Position numbers and translations under genes: made by a program. Below, in pieces: positions 12,560 to 24,285 of a stretch of DNA of 64,000 nucleotides. Numbering within the stretch: the first letter of the stretch is position 1; the number at the start of each line of letters is the position of its first letter. The DNA comes from Osedax fenrisi (lineage: Eukaryota; Annelida; Polychaeta; Sabellida; Siboglinidae), in assembly GCA_964019155.1 (NCBI GenBank), contig OZ025242.1, positions 25,018,546 to 25,082,545 on the forward strand, read 5' to 3'. A model generated the notes under the pieces. It was not told the DNA's origin, did not search any database, and worked only from the letters and a program-made list of their open reading frames with translations.

Positions 12560-14177
12560 GTTAGGTCACGTGCTTTGGAGTCACGTGTATTGCTGTCACG
12601 TGCCTCGGCTAGTTTTTATCGGCTAAGAAACTGTCAGTAAATAATATTATATACTATTGTTAATATATATATATATATGTATATTATATTTAAAAGGTGT
12701 CTACATAAAATAATAATATTATATATTCAGTAGAAATAAGATATTTAGTTACAACGTTTAGTCGCGACGCGAAACTCTACACGACGCGTCTAGTTGTGGG
12801 CGTAATAGAATAAATAATACGAGCGAGGACGAGTGTCCTCGATATCCGCGTGCGTGCGTGTGTTCTACGCGATCTGCGCATGTCTGCCGGGTATAGAGTT
12901 CTCGCAGCCGGGCCGTTTACACTACGGCATACTTCTATAGATAAAACTTCTACTCCGAGACTTCTAGGTGTCGATCTCCAAAAGGCGGCAGTATTTCAGC
13001 GGTATTTCTTTATTCGGTATAATAAATTACAAGATTAAAGTCACGTGATTCACGTATTACGTAACGCGGTATCTCGCGCGCGGCCTTAATCGATACGACG
13101 CCGCCGCGGTCGATGCGGTCGAGTATAAAAATGTATTCTAATTTATGCGCTTGAATCGATACATATAAATTAGGCGGTCGCGGTGGCCGACATAACGCTC
13201 GGTACGTTCAAATATTGACTTCGAGAAGTTGGTTTCTGCGGAGACAATTGTCTTAATACTTAAGTATTATATTGTATACATATATATATACCGTTACGAG
13301 TACCTATTTTATCGCTTTGTGATCATAGACGTGCGCGTAATTAGATTAAGAGTCGTAGGCGTGCGTATAATTGTTATGTAAACATGTAGGAACGGTGTGT
13401 TTTTTAAATGGCACACCATCTTTATAAACATAGAATTAATAGTAGATAATAATATAAATCGGTGGTTTTAACTATATAGTTATGTATATGTATGCCAGAG
13501 AATATAGTATATATATATACACTAGTATACTAGTATACTAGTGTATAACGTATGGTATTCCCGACGGTAATGCATTGACTGTACTGTGTATGTGTAAGAC
13601 TATATTCTATGGCTATTATAACTGTAGTTGTAGCCTGGTTATTATTCCCCGTATAATTTACTGAGCGGAAATTTCGAAAGCACACAGTTGTGTGACTAGG
13701 GTCAACGTCGTCTGCCGATTACAATTAAGCGTTATTAATAATTAGTGACTAGTATCTGGTAACTTTGAAACTTGGCACTAATAATGCGGTTATACTTGTA
13801 TAAGGACATATACAGTGTAGTTGAATGCACGACTCGGGCGAACTATTCTATGGGAACGATGTTCGACTTATGTATATGTTCTATTCGTAATCCATTATAT
13901 AATATTATATAATGTTCACTGATAATAGAACGTGTCGGGTTTGTCATTAGATAATGAATTATATTTTACGTTTCTTTTTAATAAAATACATGTACCCAGT
14001 GGGTACTACCCACGTGCATTGAATAAATCCCACATATTATATATATATATGGGTGTATGGGGAATAGACTGATGGAATTCAATAAAGGCATATTTCTTAT
14101 AAATAGATTTATTATTTTATCGTTTTAATAATGTATATAAATACTCTTTTTATACTCTATATGTAAATTAGCTAGAG

Positions 14178-14222
<45 letters not shown>

Positions 14223-15780
14223 ATATGCAGATTTAATATGTAAGGACCCAATATTTTATATTTATTTATCTCGACATATTAATCGTATACGATATATATA
14301 TTGTTATATTATATTATATAATAAATATATCTTATAAATATTATATATATATGAGTATAAATGCACTATTAATTAAAACTTACTGTTCACATATAAACAT
14401 ATGTAATATACTATTTATATATATATATACTAATAAACAAATATATTTATATTGAAAATAGAACTTGCATACATCAAAATAACGTATACTAATACACCTC
14501 ACATAAGTATGAAACCACCGGGGCGTGTTCATCAATCGCATAGTGTACACGCTTACAGTTAAGTCGCGTGCTGATATAGTAGTATTACCCATTCTACACA
14601 CGCGTATGTCTACTACTTTACTTATTAACTTTACTATTATAATATCATAGTACCCCGTGCGGCGCTATTTAACGCATGGTTTAGGCGGGTATATGGTAAC
14701 TAGGGGCGCTCAACAGGGTGCGGGGACGGGGGGATATGATCCACCCACTTTAAAATCTAGGGGGACCTCCTATATATTGGTCCCTCCCCCTTTTTCTTTC
14801 ACCACAACATTTATTTTGATTGGTTAATCCCCTCCCCTACATACACACCATGGTTCCAGCGCCCCCTAACGGTAAAGTAAACTTCTAGGTACGCGGTCAT
14901 CTCGTCCCTCGCGAATAATGTACGCAGATTTAGATGAAAAAACTACCCCATTTGTTAATTATAATATACTAAAAATGCCATTGCATTGCTGACACCTAGT
15001 CGTTCAGTGAACTTCTATATCTACATGGGTTCACGCTCGTTTATTACGAGGAACCAATATGATTATTATTAGTATTATTATTATTAGTATTAGTATTATT
15101 ACATATTGCACAAAGAGACTTTAAAATCAATTAAATTAAATTAAATATATTGAATAACTTAAATGATGTTTAGTATTTATATGTAGTAGAAGATTTTGTT
15201 ACAAAAAGTAGCTCTCGTATCCCCATTCTCCCCCCCCCCCCCATCATACCATTATAATATAATGAGTGTCGTTATATATGCTACACATTAAAGCAAATCG
15301 TGATTTTCCTAATAATTTCTGTATAAGGTATAAGCGTTAGTTTAGCTATAACTCAGAATATTAAAAATAATACTTAATAAGTAATACTTATAAAACATAA
15401 TCAGCGTAACATATTATTAATTATTTACATATTGATGATATTGTTACATTTTAGAAATTATATAAATAGAAAAATAAATTTCAGTAAATAAATTAATTTC
15501 TGGTGATTTTTTACATATTTTGATTAGACTTAGTTTCATAAATGCTTGTATTCAAATTTATATAAATAAGAAATATTTAATTTTAATTGTGAATTTTGTA
15601 ATAAATATTTCATATTTTTTTTAATATTTTGTATATATACCTAATCAATATTTTTAATTATGTGTTGAAATTTTATTTTTACACTTATATTATAATATAC
15701 GTATATACGCATTATTATTATCTCACTTATATTATTTTATTTGGATGTTGATTAATACATGAATTATATTACTATTGTAG

Positions 15781-15818
<38 letters not shown>

Positions 15819-15963
15819 TATAATAATAATATAATTAGGGCTATATATAAATATTCATATATGAATATATTCATAGTAAATAAATAATAAAAATATAAGT
15901 TTAGAAATGGTTATAATATATACAGTGTATTATATATAATACAATGCATACATTCATATACAG
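12560..15963 (+). other. intron of 3.4 kb
   Basis: Runs from donor GTTAGG to acceptor CATATACAG. It contains a short GC-rich stretch (12,750-13,230), many (TA)n tracts, a hAT-like MITE at 14,701, an oligo-C run near 15,229-15,242 and an (ATA)n tract near 15,785-15,820. No additional coding exon is evident. A 62-codon open frame at 12,850-13,038 is not supported by homology. Confidence 0.6.
14701..14868. mobile_element. short hAT-like MITE, copy 2
   Basis: Starts TAGGGGCGCT and ends AGCGCCCCCTA, forming an inverted repeat with a one-base length difference. The flanks ATGGTAAC and ACGGTAAA could be a mutated 8-bp target duplication. It is homologous to 8583-8740. The ends resemble those of the larger element at 60,509 (TAGGGGCGTCA), so a shared transposase source is plausible. 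Confidence 0.65.
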
Positions 15964-16068
15964 GTAACCAAGTCTTTACTGGCTCTGCTGCAGAACTTCG
16001 GCTGGAGGAAGTTCTCGCTGGTAGTGGGCAGTTCCGCGGAGTGGACTTCGATAGCGGAGAAGCTCCAG
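15964..16068 (+). CDS. receptor guanylate cyclase, ligand-binding domain exon b
   Basis: 105 nt, 35 codons, phase 0 to phase 0; acceptor ATATACAG, donor GTTAAC. The peptide begins VTKSLLALLQNFGWRKFSLV and continues into a segment with EWTSIAEKLQ. 'LLxxFGWxKF' followed by a hydrophobic strand is the typical start of the second half of a type-I periplasmic-binding fold in ANF-receptor proteins. It follows exon a directly (..FPPSTQ|VTKSL..). Reading past the donor reaches a TGA within four codons, which supports the splice site. Receptor cyclase fits better than mGluR or GABA-B types because of the later exons. Confidence 0.9.
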
Positions 16069-16173
16069 GTTAACCTCTGACCTCTGATGACGCGTTATAG
16101 TCAGTACGTATATCCGTGACGAGGTGTACACTTTACACTCGTATCACACACACATATATATATATATACATGT

Positions 16174-16213
<40 letters not shown>

Positions 16214-16247
16214 TATGTGTATATTATATGAACATATGATGTAACAG

Positions 16248-16371
16248 GAAATGGTGACTAGATTAAACTTCACGATTAACGGAAGATTTGACTTCCAGGA
16301 GCCGCATCTACCGGAAACGCAGGGAAATCCATTTCCGGGAATAATTGAGCGAAGTTACATAGATACACGCA
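16248..16371 (+). CDS. receptor guanylate cyclase, ligand-binding domain exon c
   Basis: 124 nt; acceptor ATGTAACAG, strong donor GTAAGT. Starts in phase 0 and ends with one base of a split codon. The peptide contains EMVTRLNFTINGRFDF, then FPGIIERSYIDTR, which leads into the 'TRIYVxLG' strand completed by the next exon. NFT is a possible N-glycosylation site, as expected for an extracellular domain. The intron that follows is almost entirely a (AGT)n tract. Confidence 0.88.
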
Positions 16372-17194
<823 letters not shown>

Positions 17195-17344
17195 TATACG
17201 TGATACTCGGGGAACACAATGGTATGCTGGACATGCTGAAGAGTATGCAAGACAAGGGGCTGTTGAAGACGGGGAAGTATCAGCTCGTACACGTCGATCT
17301 CGACACGTTCGATGGAAACTTACTTCCGCTCAAGTACTTCAAAC
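17195..17344 (+). CDS. receptor guanylate cyclase, ligand-binding domain exon d
   Basis: 150 nt; completes a split Ile codon at its start and leaves one base (phase 1) at its end; donor GTTAGT. The peptide contains IYVILGEHNGMLDMLKSM, then QDKGLLKTGKYQLVHVDLD and PLKYFKR. This is the strand-helix-strand unit 'YVxLGE...L..M.D.GLL..G.Y..V.VD' of insect-type receptor guanylate cyclases (Gyc76C/32E). The frame hits a TAG at the donor, so splicing is required. The next exon lies 38.7 kb away. Confidence 0.92.
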
Positions 17345-17740
17345 GTTAGTCACGTATACGCACAAGACCTATAGATCTTGTCCTCAGGCGTATGTCCTTC
17401 TCGCGCGAATATAGACACGTATAGATATATAATTATATATTCATATATATTTATTTGTATATTATATTATAATTATGTATATATTAATTATATGATTTGT
17501 AAATAGATGAAGCATGTCCTCCTCCCCCCTCAGCCCCTAATGTATATCGTGATGTAAGTGAAGTGTTACGTAACATTACGTAAGAGCTAGTGTCACTGCG
17601 CATGCGCATTACACACTGTACATCGTACACTGTACATCGTACATACATATTTAATGTGCGCGGTGTACTACTGTGCAGAATTATGCATGAACGGATCAAT
17701 TAGGTAATGTCGTAGTACGTGTGATCGCTAAGAAGCATCT
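17345..17740 (+). other. start of the long intron, unique sequence
   Basis: AT-rich, then a GC-richer block (17,580-17,700) with short repeats of TGTACATCGTACA. No gene is seen. Confidence 0.4.
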
Positions 17741-18406
17741 CTACTGACCACTACTGACCACTACTAACCACTACTGACCACTACTGACCACTACTGACCA
17801 TTACTGACCACTACTACTACTACTGACCACTACTACTACTACTGACCACTACTGACCACTACTGACCACTACTGACCACTACTGACCACTACTGACCACT
17901 ACTACCACTACTGACCACTACTGACCACTACTGACCACTACTGACCACTACTGACCACTACACTGACCACTACTGACCACTACTGACCACTACTACTACT
18001 ACTGACCACTACTGACCACTACTGACCACTACACTGACCACTACTGACCACTACTGACCACTACTACTACTACTGACCACTACTGACCACTACTGACCAC
18101 TACACTGACCACTACTGACCACTACTGACCACTACTGACCACTACTGACCACTACTACTACTACTGACCACTACTGACCACTACTGACCACTACTGACCA
18201 CTACTGACCACTACTACTACTACTGACCACTACTGACCACTACTGACCACTACTGACCACTACTGACCACTACTGACCACTACTGACCACTACTACTACT
18301 ACTGACCACTACTGACCACTACTGACCACTACTGACCACTACTGACCACTACTGACCACTACTACCACTACTGACCACTACTGACCACTACTGACCACTA
18401 CTGACC
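17741..18406 (+). repeat. ACTACTGACC minisatellite, block 1 (+ orientation)
   Basis: Tandem 10-bp units, CTACTGACCA in register, with recurrent variants: an ACTACTACTACTGACC unit, an ACTACCACTACTGACC unit and a TACACTGACC unit. It ends ..CTACTGACC and is joined directly to the 5' end of LINE A1. Confidence 0.97.
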
Positions 18407-18737
18407 TTCACTTCCTGTTTACATCCTGTCAACATTAATAAATTCATATTACAACATTATCCCATCAATCGAACAATAAGATAAGTCATCACACTCTAAC
18501 TATTACATATATTATTTATAAAACTACACTCTTTGTTCACAACTTATTATTTATAATTTTCATTCATAACTTTTTCACTTATTGACGTTTATATCATTTA
18601 TATATCCTAAATTCATAAAATCACTGAACCGTTACAATTTTCTATTATATTTTGTTTACATTTCTGTATTCATATATTTATCTATTTATAGCTTTCTACT
18701 TTTGATTTCAATATATTTCATTACATTACACATCAAT

Positions 18738-19856
18738 ATGACTAATACATGCATTCAATGTAATATTACAATTACTTGTACAAACTTTGTCACTTGTCTA
18801 TGTAACTCTGCTATACACTTTAAATGTCTAAATGCACATAATAGCTTGCCATATAATTGGATAACAAGCAGTGCAGTACATAAGCATGTCGTCAGTGTAC
18901 TTAAATCTCCTTCTTTTAAATTCTCATGCCAGACTTGCCTCCAAAAACCCAACCTTATTCCTTCATCTACAATCCCTTCGCTTTCTACTTCCATGACTGA
19001 CTTACTAAATACTATTCCTTTCCTTATTAAAGATATATCCTCCCGCCTTGACAAACAAGACACATGTTTACTCAACATATATTCACAATTACAAAATATC
19101 AAATCAAACTACAAATACTCAACTATCACTCATCCTACTGTCACTTCCTCAATCCCCTTTCTTCCCCCTCCTCCTCCTTCTACTTCCTCAATCCCCCTCC
19201 CTCCCCCTCCCCCACCACCTACCCCTATCCCTAGTCTCCTAGAATTACCCATCAATATGCATTTTAGACCTGTCTCCAATCCATATATTAGTAGACCAAA
19301 TTGCCAAATAACCCACATAAATCATACTCGACCACTACCTCCATCCATCCCTCCTAATTACAATTCTATTGTTATTGAACACCTAAATAGTAAACAAACG
19401 ACAAAATTGTTCTTAACCGATCTACTCTTGTATGTACACCTCCCATCTAATGCAATATCTACCTATAAATTCATCAATAATATAGTCATAATATACTTTA
19501 ATTCCGACAACTCCTACTACACATTTACATCAAAAATACAGAATATTATGAAACATCCCCACTATACAAACTTATATTTTCGTAAACAACGTAGTCTACT
19601 TGAAAGAGTACGAGGTAAATTATTATACCACGCCACAAAAGCAAATCTGACTCCACCCAATACTAAATGTACTTACAATAACTCCAACGAAACCTATGAA
19701 TTAAGAAACATAATCAACTCAAAGGTTGACTGGAAATCAAGTCCCATAAATATAACTCCTCATACCTATAAAACCTGGGAACATTCTTATGAATCTTACA
19801 TTAAAGCCAAATCGTATGAACCTCATAACACCAGTTCATCTATACCGCCAGCCTGA
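18738..19856 (+). CDS. LINE A1 ORF1 protein, PHD-like finger + proline-rich region
   Basis: 372 aa from the first ATG. The upstream open frame back to a TTG at 18,582 is hydrophobic leader-like sequence with no AUG and is excluded. N-terminal cysteines and histidine (C5, C8, C14, C20, C22, H27, C30, C64, C67) make a PHD/zinc-finger-like module. A proline-rich stretch spans residues about 138-162. The C-terminal half (..ERVRGKLLYHATKANL..) is conserved with family C (ERTRGRVLFHATKSNL). ORF1 proteins of L2/CR1 LINEs act as RNA chaperones in the RNP; that role is inferred. The frame ends with TGA followed by CTG and stays open without shift into ORF2. Confidence 0.85.
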   Translation: MTNTCIQCNITITCTNFVTCLCNSAIHFKCLNAHNSLPYNWITSSAVHKHVVSVLKSPSFKFSCQTCLQKPNLIPSSTIPSLSTSMTDLLNTIPFLIKDISSRLDKQDTCLLNIYSQLQNIKSNYKYSTITHPTVTSSIPFLPPPPPSTSSIPLPPPPPPPTPIPSLLELPINMHFRPVSNPYISRPNCQITHINHTRPLPPSIPPNYNSIVIEHLNSKQTTKLFLTDLLLYVHLPSNAISTYKFINNIVIIYFNSDNSYYTFTSKIQNIMKHPHYTNLYFRKQRSLLERVRGKLLYHATKANLTPPNTKCTYNNSNETYELRNIINSKVDWKSSPINITPHTYKTWEHSYESYIKAKSYEPHNTSSSIPPA

Positions 19857-22733
19857 CTGCACCATCTCCCAATCCAACCCCACACCAGTGTCTCACTTAC
19901 CGCCATAACTATGCATTCACCACCAATGGTAACTTCATCTTCCACACAGAATATTAAAGCTGCCACTCTTAATATCCGATCAATAAGAAACAAAATTGAA
20001 ATCATCCTTGACCTATTCAATGATCTAGATCTAGATTTTTTATGCCTTACAGAGACCTGGTCATCTAATAATGATACACCTATTATTTCCTCACTGAATA
20101 CTGATACACACTGTTTTGTCCACCTACCTCGGGATGGTCTCCATCTCGGTGGTGGAATCGGACTACTTTATAACAAAAATATCAAACTGACTAACAACAA
20201 AGACCTGAAACAAATATATTCCGAAGCCTTATCATGCACTTTCCACCCCACTAACTCACAGCCCATTACATTTATCACAATATATAGACCACCACATCAA
20301 TCTATCCCTCTCTTTATTGATGAACTGAATGAACTACTCATAACAACGAATAAGCACACTATAATTCTAGGTGATTTTAACATTCCAATATCACCTTCAT
20401 CGCACTATTCCAAACTACTCAATCAAACTATAAACTCTCACAACTGCACACAATATGTTACATCATCTACTCATTCATCAGGCAATATTCTTGATCTGAT
20501 CATAACACATAATACGAATACCTCCATCACAAATACATCCGTTAATAGACTTATCACAGATCATCACATTATTACATTCATTGTTAAATCTCCCAAACCT
20601 AAACGACAATCACAAACTATACATTACAGAAAATCTAACAACATAAATATTACTGATTACATGCGCGATTTTACTGACCTACTAAATACTTCCAAAGACC
20701 CTACTGACACTACCAACCTTGATATAGTTCTTCTTAAAACACTGGACAAATATGCACCCATCACAACAAAAATTATCACTAAACGTAATAATATAAAATG
20801 GTTCAACCCCACACTTTCCTTATACAAACGTAAACTCAGATCCGCTGAAAAAACATGGAGAAAGTTCAGAAGCCATGACAACTTAATTTCTTTCAGGCAA
20901 CATTCCAGTGAATATAGGTTTATGATAAAGAAGGCAAAACATGATTATTACACTGACACAATTAAAGCTGCTGGAAACGACACAAAAAAACTATTCCAGA
21001 TATCAAATTCTCTACTCGGTCGTATAACCCCCCGTATTCTCCCAGAGGGCACCCTATCTTCCTTACCTGCATTATTTGATATATACTTCAAAAACAAGGT
21101 ACAGATAATAATCAATTCCCTTCCTCCTCTAACGCTTCCACCACTAACAACATCTATATACAAATTAGATTCCTTTACCATCCCAACTGCAACAATAATC
21201 GACAAGCTTCTTCAAGCCGTCAAGTCATCATGTAAGCTTGATCCAATACCAACAACACTACTACACAAACTATCCACTCATCTCACTCCATACTATAAAA
21301 ACATAATAGACATGTCTCTTATATCAGGTATTGTCCCCTCCTCAATGAAACATGCACATGTAACTCCAATAATAAAGAATTCATCACTAGATAAATCAGA
21401 CCTATCAAACTACCGCCCCATATCAAACCTATCGTACATTTCAAAAACTCTCGAAAGAGTAGTCTGCTCCCAACTTTCAAACTACTTAGATAAACACAAA
21501 TTATTAAATAAATTTCAAAGCGCCTACACTAAAAATAAAAGTACCGAAACTGCATTAACCCACATATTAAACAAAATAAGACTGTACCCAACACAATACT
21601 GCTCCATCATCATCCTACTTGACCTATCAGCTGCATTTGATACCATTAGTCACAACATCATGATTCATCGACTGGAGTATATCGGCATAACTGGTACGGC
21701 ACTCGCATGGTTCTCTTCCTACCTTAGCGACCGTACCTACTCGATCTCCATCGAATCACACACAACTGACCCCAGACTTATATCACATGGAGTTCCTCAA
21801 GGCTCCGTTCTTGCTCCCATCCTCTTTAATATTTATATATCTCCCCTATTAGACATATTTGATAACTACCCTGACATTTACTTCCACACATACGCTGACG
21901 ACTTACAAATTTACTGCAACTTACCCAACCCATCAACAAACATAGCCACACTAAACAAATGTCTAGAAGACATTCGACTATGGCTCTCAACCAACTCGCT
22001 ATCACTAAACACCCACAAAACACAAGCAATACTAATCAATACTACTAAAACTGTTCCAATCGTCCCACTCATTCAGATAAACAACCATAACATAAAATAC
22101 TCCCCCTACGTAAAAAATCTTGGAATTACCATTGACCAATCACTGAATTTTACTCAATACACAACAGACTTATCAAAATCCATTAACCGAACACTACACA
22201 CAATCAGACTAATAAGACCATCTATAACCACAGAACTATCAAAATTACTAGCAACATCCCTCATACTTCCACGACTTGACTACTGTAACTCTATACTTCA
22301 TAGACTCCCCAAAAACGCACTAATACCACTCAACCGATTACTTTATTCCACTGCACGAACTGTCTACAGAATCCCCAAATACTCCAGGACTCACATAACT
22401 CCATACCTAAAATCTCTTCACTGGCTTCCCATCACACAACGTATCCAATACAAAACCTTACTGATATCCCACCAAGTCATTCATCACAATCACCCCGACT
22501 ACCTTACTGACATACTAATAGAAAATAAACCATCTAGAATACAACGTAAAATCAATAAATACAAATTACTTATACATAATCCAAAACACTTATCACGCAA
22601 ACAAGAAACCGCATTCTCAATTTCTGCCCCAAAATTATGGAATAACCTCCCTTACAATATAAGAGAAATCACCTCAACCCCACTCTTTAAACGTAAATTA
22701 AAAACACACCTGTTCGAAATCGCATATAAATAA
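19857..22733 (+). CDS. LINE A1 ORF2, APE endonuclease + reverse transcriptase
   Basis: 958 codons are open from the UGA that ends ORF1; the first AUG is at 19,911 (940 aa). Residues below count from that AUG. The APE-type endonuclease spans about 14-225, with LNIRS near 20, LTETW near 46, LGDFNIPIS and TDHH. The RT spans about 430-700, with NYRPISNLSYISKTLERVV near 497, LLDLSAAFDTISHN, HGVPQGSVLAP and YADD at 661-664. The C-terminal region has LHWLPITQRIQYK and APKLWNNLP, which is diagnostic of the L2/CR1 group. Endonuclease nicking and target-primed reverse transcription are the family roles. ORF1 and ORF2 are in the same frame, so either readthrough or reinitiation at 19,911 is possible. 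Confidence 0.92.
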   Translation: MHHLPIQPHTSVSLTAITMHSPPMVTSSSTQNIKAATLNIRSIRNKIEIILDLFNDLDLDFLCLTETWSSNNDTPIISSLNTDTHCFVHLPRDGLHLGGGIGLLYNKNIKLTNNKDLKQIYSEALSCTFHPTNSQPITFITIYRPPHQSIPLFIDELNELLITTNKHTIILGDFNIPISPSSHYSKLLNQTINSHNCTQYVTSSTHSSGNILDLIITHNTNTSITNTSVNRLITDHHIITFIVKSPKPKRQSQTIHYRKSNNINITDYMRDFTDLLNTSKDPTDTTNLDIVLLKTLDKYAPITTKIITKRNNIKWFNPTLSLYKRKLRSAEKTWRKFRSHDNLISFRQHSSEYRFMIKKAKHDYYTDTIKAAGNDTKKLFQISNSLLGRITPRILPEGTLSSLPALFDIYFKNKVQIIINSLPPLTLPPLTTSIYKLDSFTIPTATIIDKLLQAVKSSCKLDPIPTTLLHKLSTHLTPYYKNIIDMSLISGIVPSSMKHAHVTPIIKNSSLDKSDLSNYRPISNLSYISKTLERVVCSQLSNYLDKHKLLNKFQSAYTKNKSTETALTHILNKIRLYPTQYCSIIILLDLSAAFDTISHNIMIHRLEYIGITGTALAWFSSYLSDRTYSISIESHTTDPRLISHGVPQGSVLAPILFNIYISPLLDIFDNYPDIYFHTYADDLQIYCNLPNPSTNIATLNKCLEDIRLWLSTNSLSLNTHKTQAILINTTKTVPIVPLIQINNHNIKYSPYVKNLGITIDQSLNFTQYTTDLSKSINRTLHTIRLIRPSITTELSKLLATSLILPRLDYCNSILHRLPKNALIPLNRLLYSTARTVYRIPKYSRTHITPYLKSLHWLPITQRIQYKTLLISHQVIHHNHPDYLTDILIENKPSRIQRKINKYKLLIHNPKHLSRKQETAFSISAPKLWNNLPYNIREITSTPLFKRKLKTHLFEIAYK

Positions 22734-22811
22734 CCCACGAAAACACGGCCGAAAACTCACACGATGTTGATGGCAGTGTATAAACCATTAGGTTACAAGG
22801 TTACAAGGTTA

Positions 22812-23030
22812 CTGACCACTACTGACCACTACACTGACCACTACTGACCACTACTGACCACTACTGACCACTACTGACCACTACTGACCACTACTACTAC
22901 TACTGACCACTACTGACAACTACTGACCACTACTGACCACTGATGACCTCTACTGACCACTACTGACCACTACTGACCACTACTGACCACTACTGACCAC
23001 TACTGACCACTACTGACCACTACTGACCAC
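22812..23030 (+). repeat. ACTACTGACC minisatellite, block 2 (+)
   Basis: About 220 bp of 10-bp units between A1 and A2, including one ACTACTACTACTGACC variant and one CTGATGACCTCTACTGACC variant. The A1 tail merges into it as GGTTACTGACC, with shared bases at the junction. Confidence 0.95.
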
Positions 23031-24065
23031 TTATATCACATGGAGTTCCTCAAGGCTCCGTTCTTGCTCCCATCCTCTTTAATATTTATATATCTCCCCT
23101 ATTAGACATATTTGATAACTACCCTGACATTTACTTCCACACCTACGCTGACGACTTACAAATTTACTGCAACTTACCCAACCCATCAACAAACATAGCC
23201 ACACTAAACAAATGTCTAGAAGACATTCGACTATGGCTCTCAACCAACTCGCTATCACTAAACACCCACAAAACACAAGCAATACTAATCAATACTACTA
23301 AAACTGTTCCAATCGTCCCACTCATTCAGATAAACAACCATAACATAAAATACTCCCCCTACGTAAAAAATCTTGGAATTACCATTGACCAATCACTGAA
23401 TTTTACTCAATACACAACAGACTTATCAAAATCCATTAACCGAACACTACACACAATCAGACTAATAAGACCATCTATAACCACAGAACTATCAAAATTA
23501 CTAGCAACATCCCTCATACTTCCACGACTTGACTACTGTAACTCTATACTTCATAGACTCCCCAAAAACTCACTAATACCACTCAACCGATTACTTTATT
23601 CCACTGCACGAACTGTCTACAGAATCCCCAAATACTCCAGGACTCACATAACTCCATACCTAAAATCTCTTCACTGGCTTCCCATCACACAACGTATCCA
23701 ATACAAAACCTTACTGATATCCCACCAAGTCATTCATCACAATCACCCCGACTACCTTACTGACATACTAATAGAAAATAAACCATCTAGAATACAACGT
23801 AAAATCAATAAACACAAATTACTTATACATAATCCAAAACACTTATCACGCAAACAAGAAACCGCATTCTCAATTTCTGCCCCAAAATTATGGAATAACC
23901 TCCCTTACAATATAAGAGAAATCACCTCAACCCCACTCTTTAAACGTAAATTAAAAACACACCTGTTCGAAATCGCATATAAATAACCCACGAAAACACG
24001 GCCGAAAACTCACACGATGTTGATGGCAGTGTATAAACCATTAGGTTACAAGGTTACAAGGTTAC
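23031..24065 (+). mobile_element. LINE A2: 5'-truncated copy of family A
   Basis: Begins TTATATCACATGGAGTTCCT, inside the RT domain just before the GVPQGSV motif, and runs to the same 3' end and tail as A1. It is nearly identical to A1 with a few substitutions (for example ACCTACGCTG for ACATACGCTG, and AACTCAC for AACGCAC). The remaining frame is open but has no start, so it is a dead copy. The truncation point is the same as in A3. Confidence 0.92.
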
Positions 24066-24285
24066 TGACCACTACTGACCATTACTGACCACTACTACCA
24101 CTACTGACCACTACTGACCACTACTGACCACTACACTGACCACTACTGACCACTACTGACCACTACTACTACTACTACTGACCACTACTGACCACTACTG
24201 ACCACTACTGACCACTACTGAACACTACTGACCACTACTGACCACTACTGACCACTACTGACCACTACTGACCACTACTGACCAC
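24066..24285 (+). repeat. ACTACTGACC minisatellite, block 3 (+)
   Basis: About 220 bp, with ACTACCACTACTGACC, TACACTGACC and a five-fold ACT unit, plus one CTGAACACTA variant. It ends ..GACCAC, joined to A3 exactly as block 2 is joined to A2. Confidence 0.95.

Larger units (their letters stand above)
18407..22811 (+). mobile_element. LINE A1: full-length L2/CR1-like retrotransposon
   Basis: About 4.4 kb: 5' UTR (18,407-18,737), ORF1, one in-frame UGA, ORF2, a short 3' UTR and the tail GGTTACAAGGTTACAAGGTTAC. It is inserted between two satellite blocks. The 5' UTR is clearly related to that of C3 (shared TCAACATTAATAAA, ATTATCCCATCAATCGAA and AAAATCACTGAACCGTTACA). Both ORFs are open. No poly(A) is present; a short tandem tail is usual for L2/CR1. 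Its coding strand is the ACTACTGACC strand. Confidence 0.92.

Noticed and set aside
12750..13230. GC-rich stretch as an extra exon or promoter
   Set aside because: Exons a and b join directly in phase and make an uninterrupted family pattern, so nothing is missing between them; no core promoter motif could be supported.
17741..18406. CRISPR-like regular spacing
   Set aside because: The units are contiguous 10-bp repeats without unique spacers, in animal DNA; it is a minisatellite.
18582..18737. Hydrophobic N-terminal extension of LINE A ORF1
   Set aside because: It starts at a TTG, is AT-rich 5' UTR and lies before the first AUG; the same is true of family C.
22780..22811. Telomere-like repeat (TTAGG) in the LINE A tail
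   Set aside because: TTAGG occurs only once; the tandem unit is GGTTACAA, so this is a LINE tail and not telomeric DNA.
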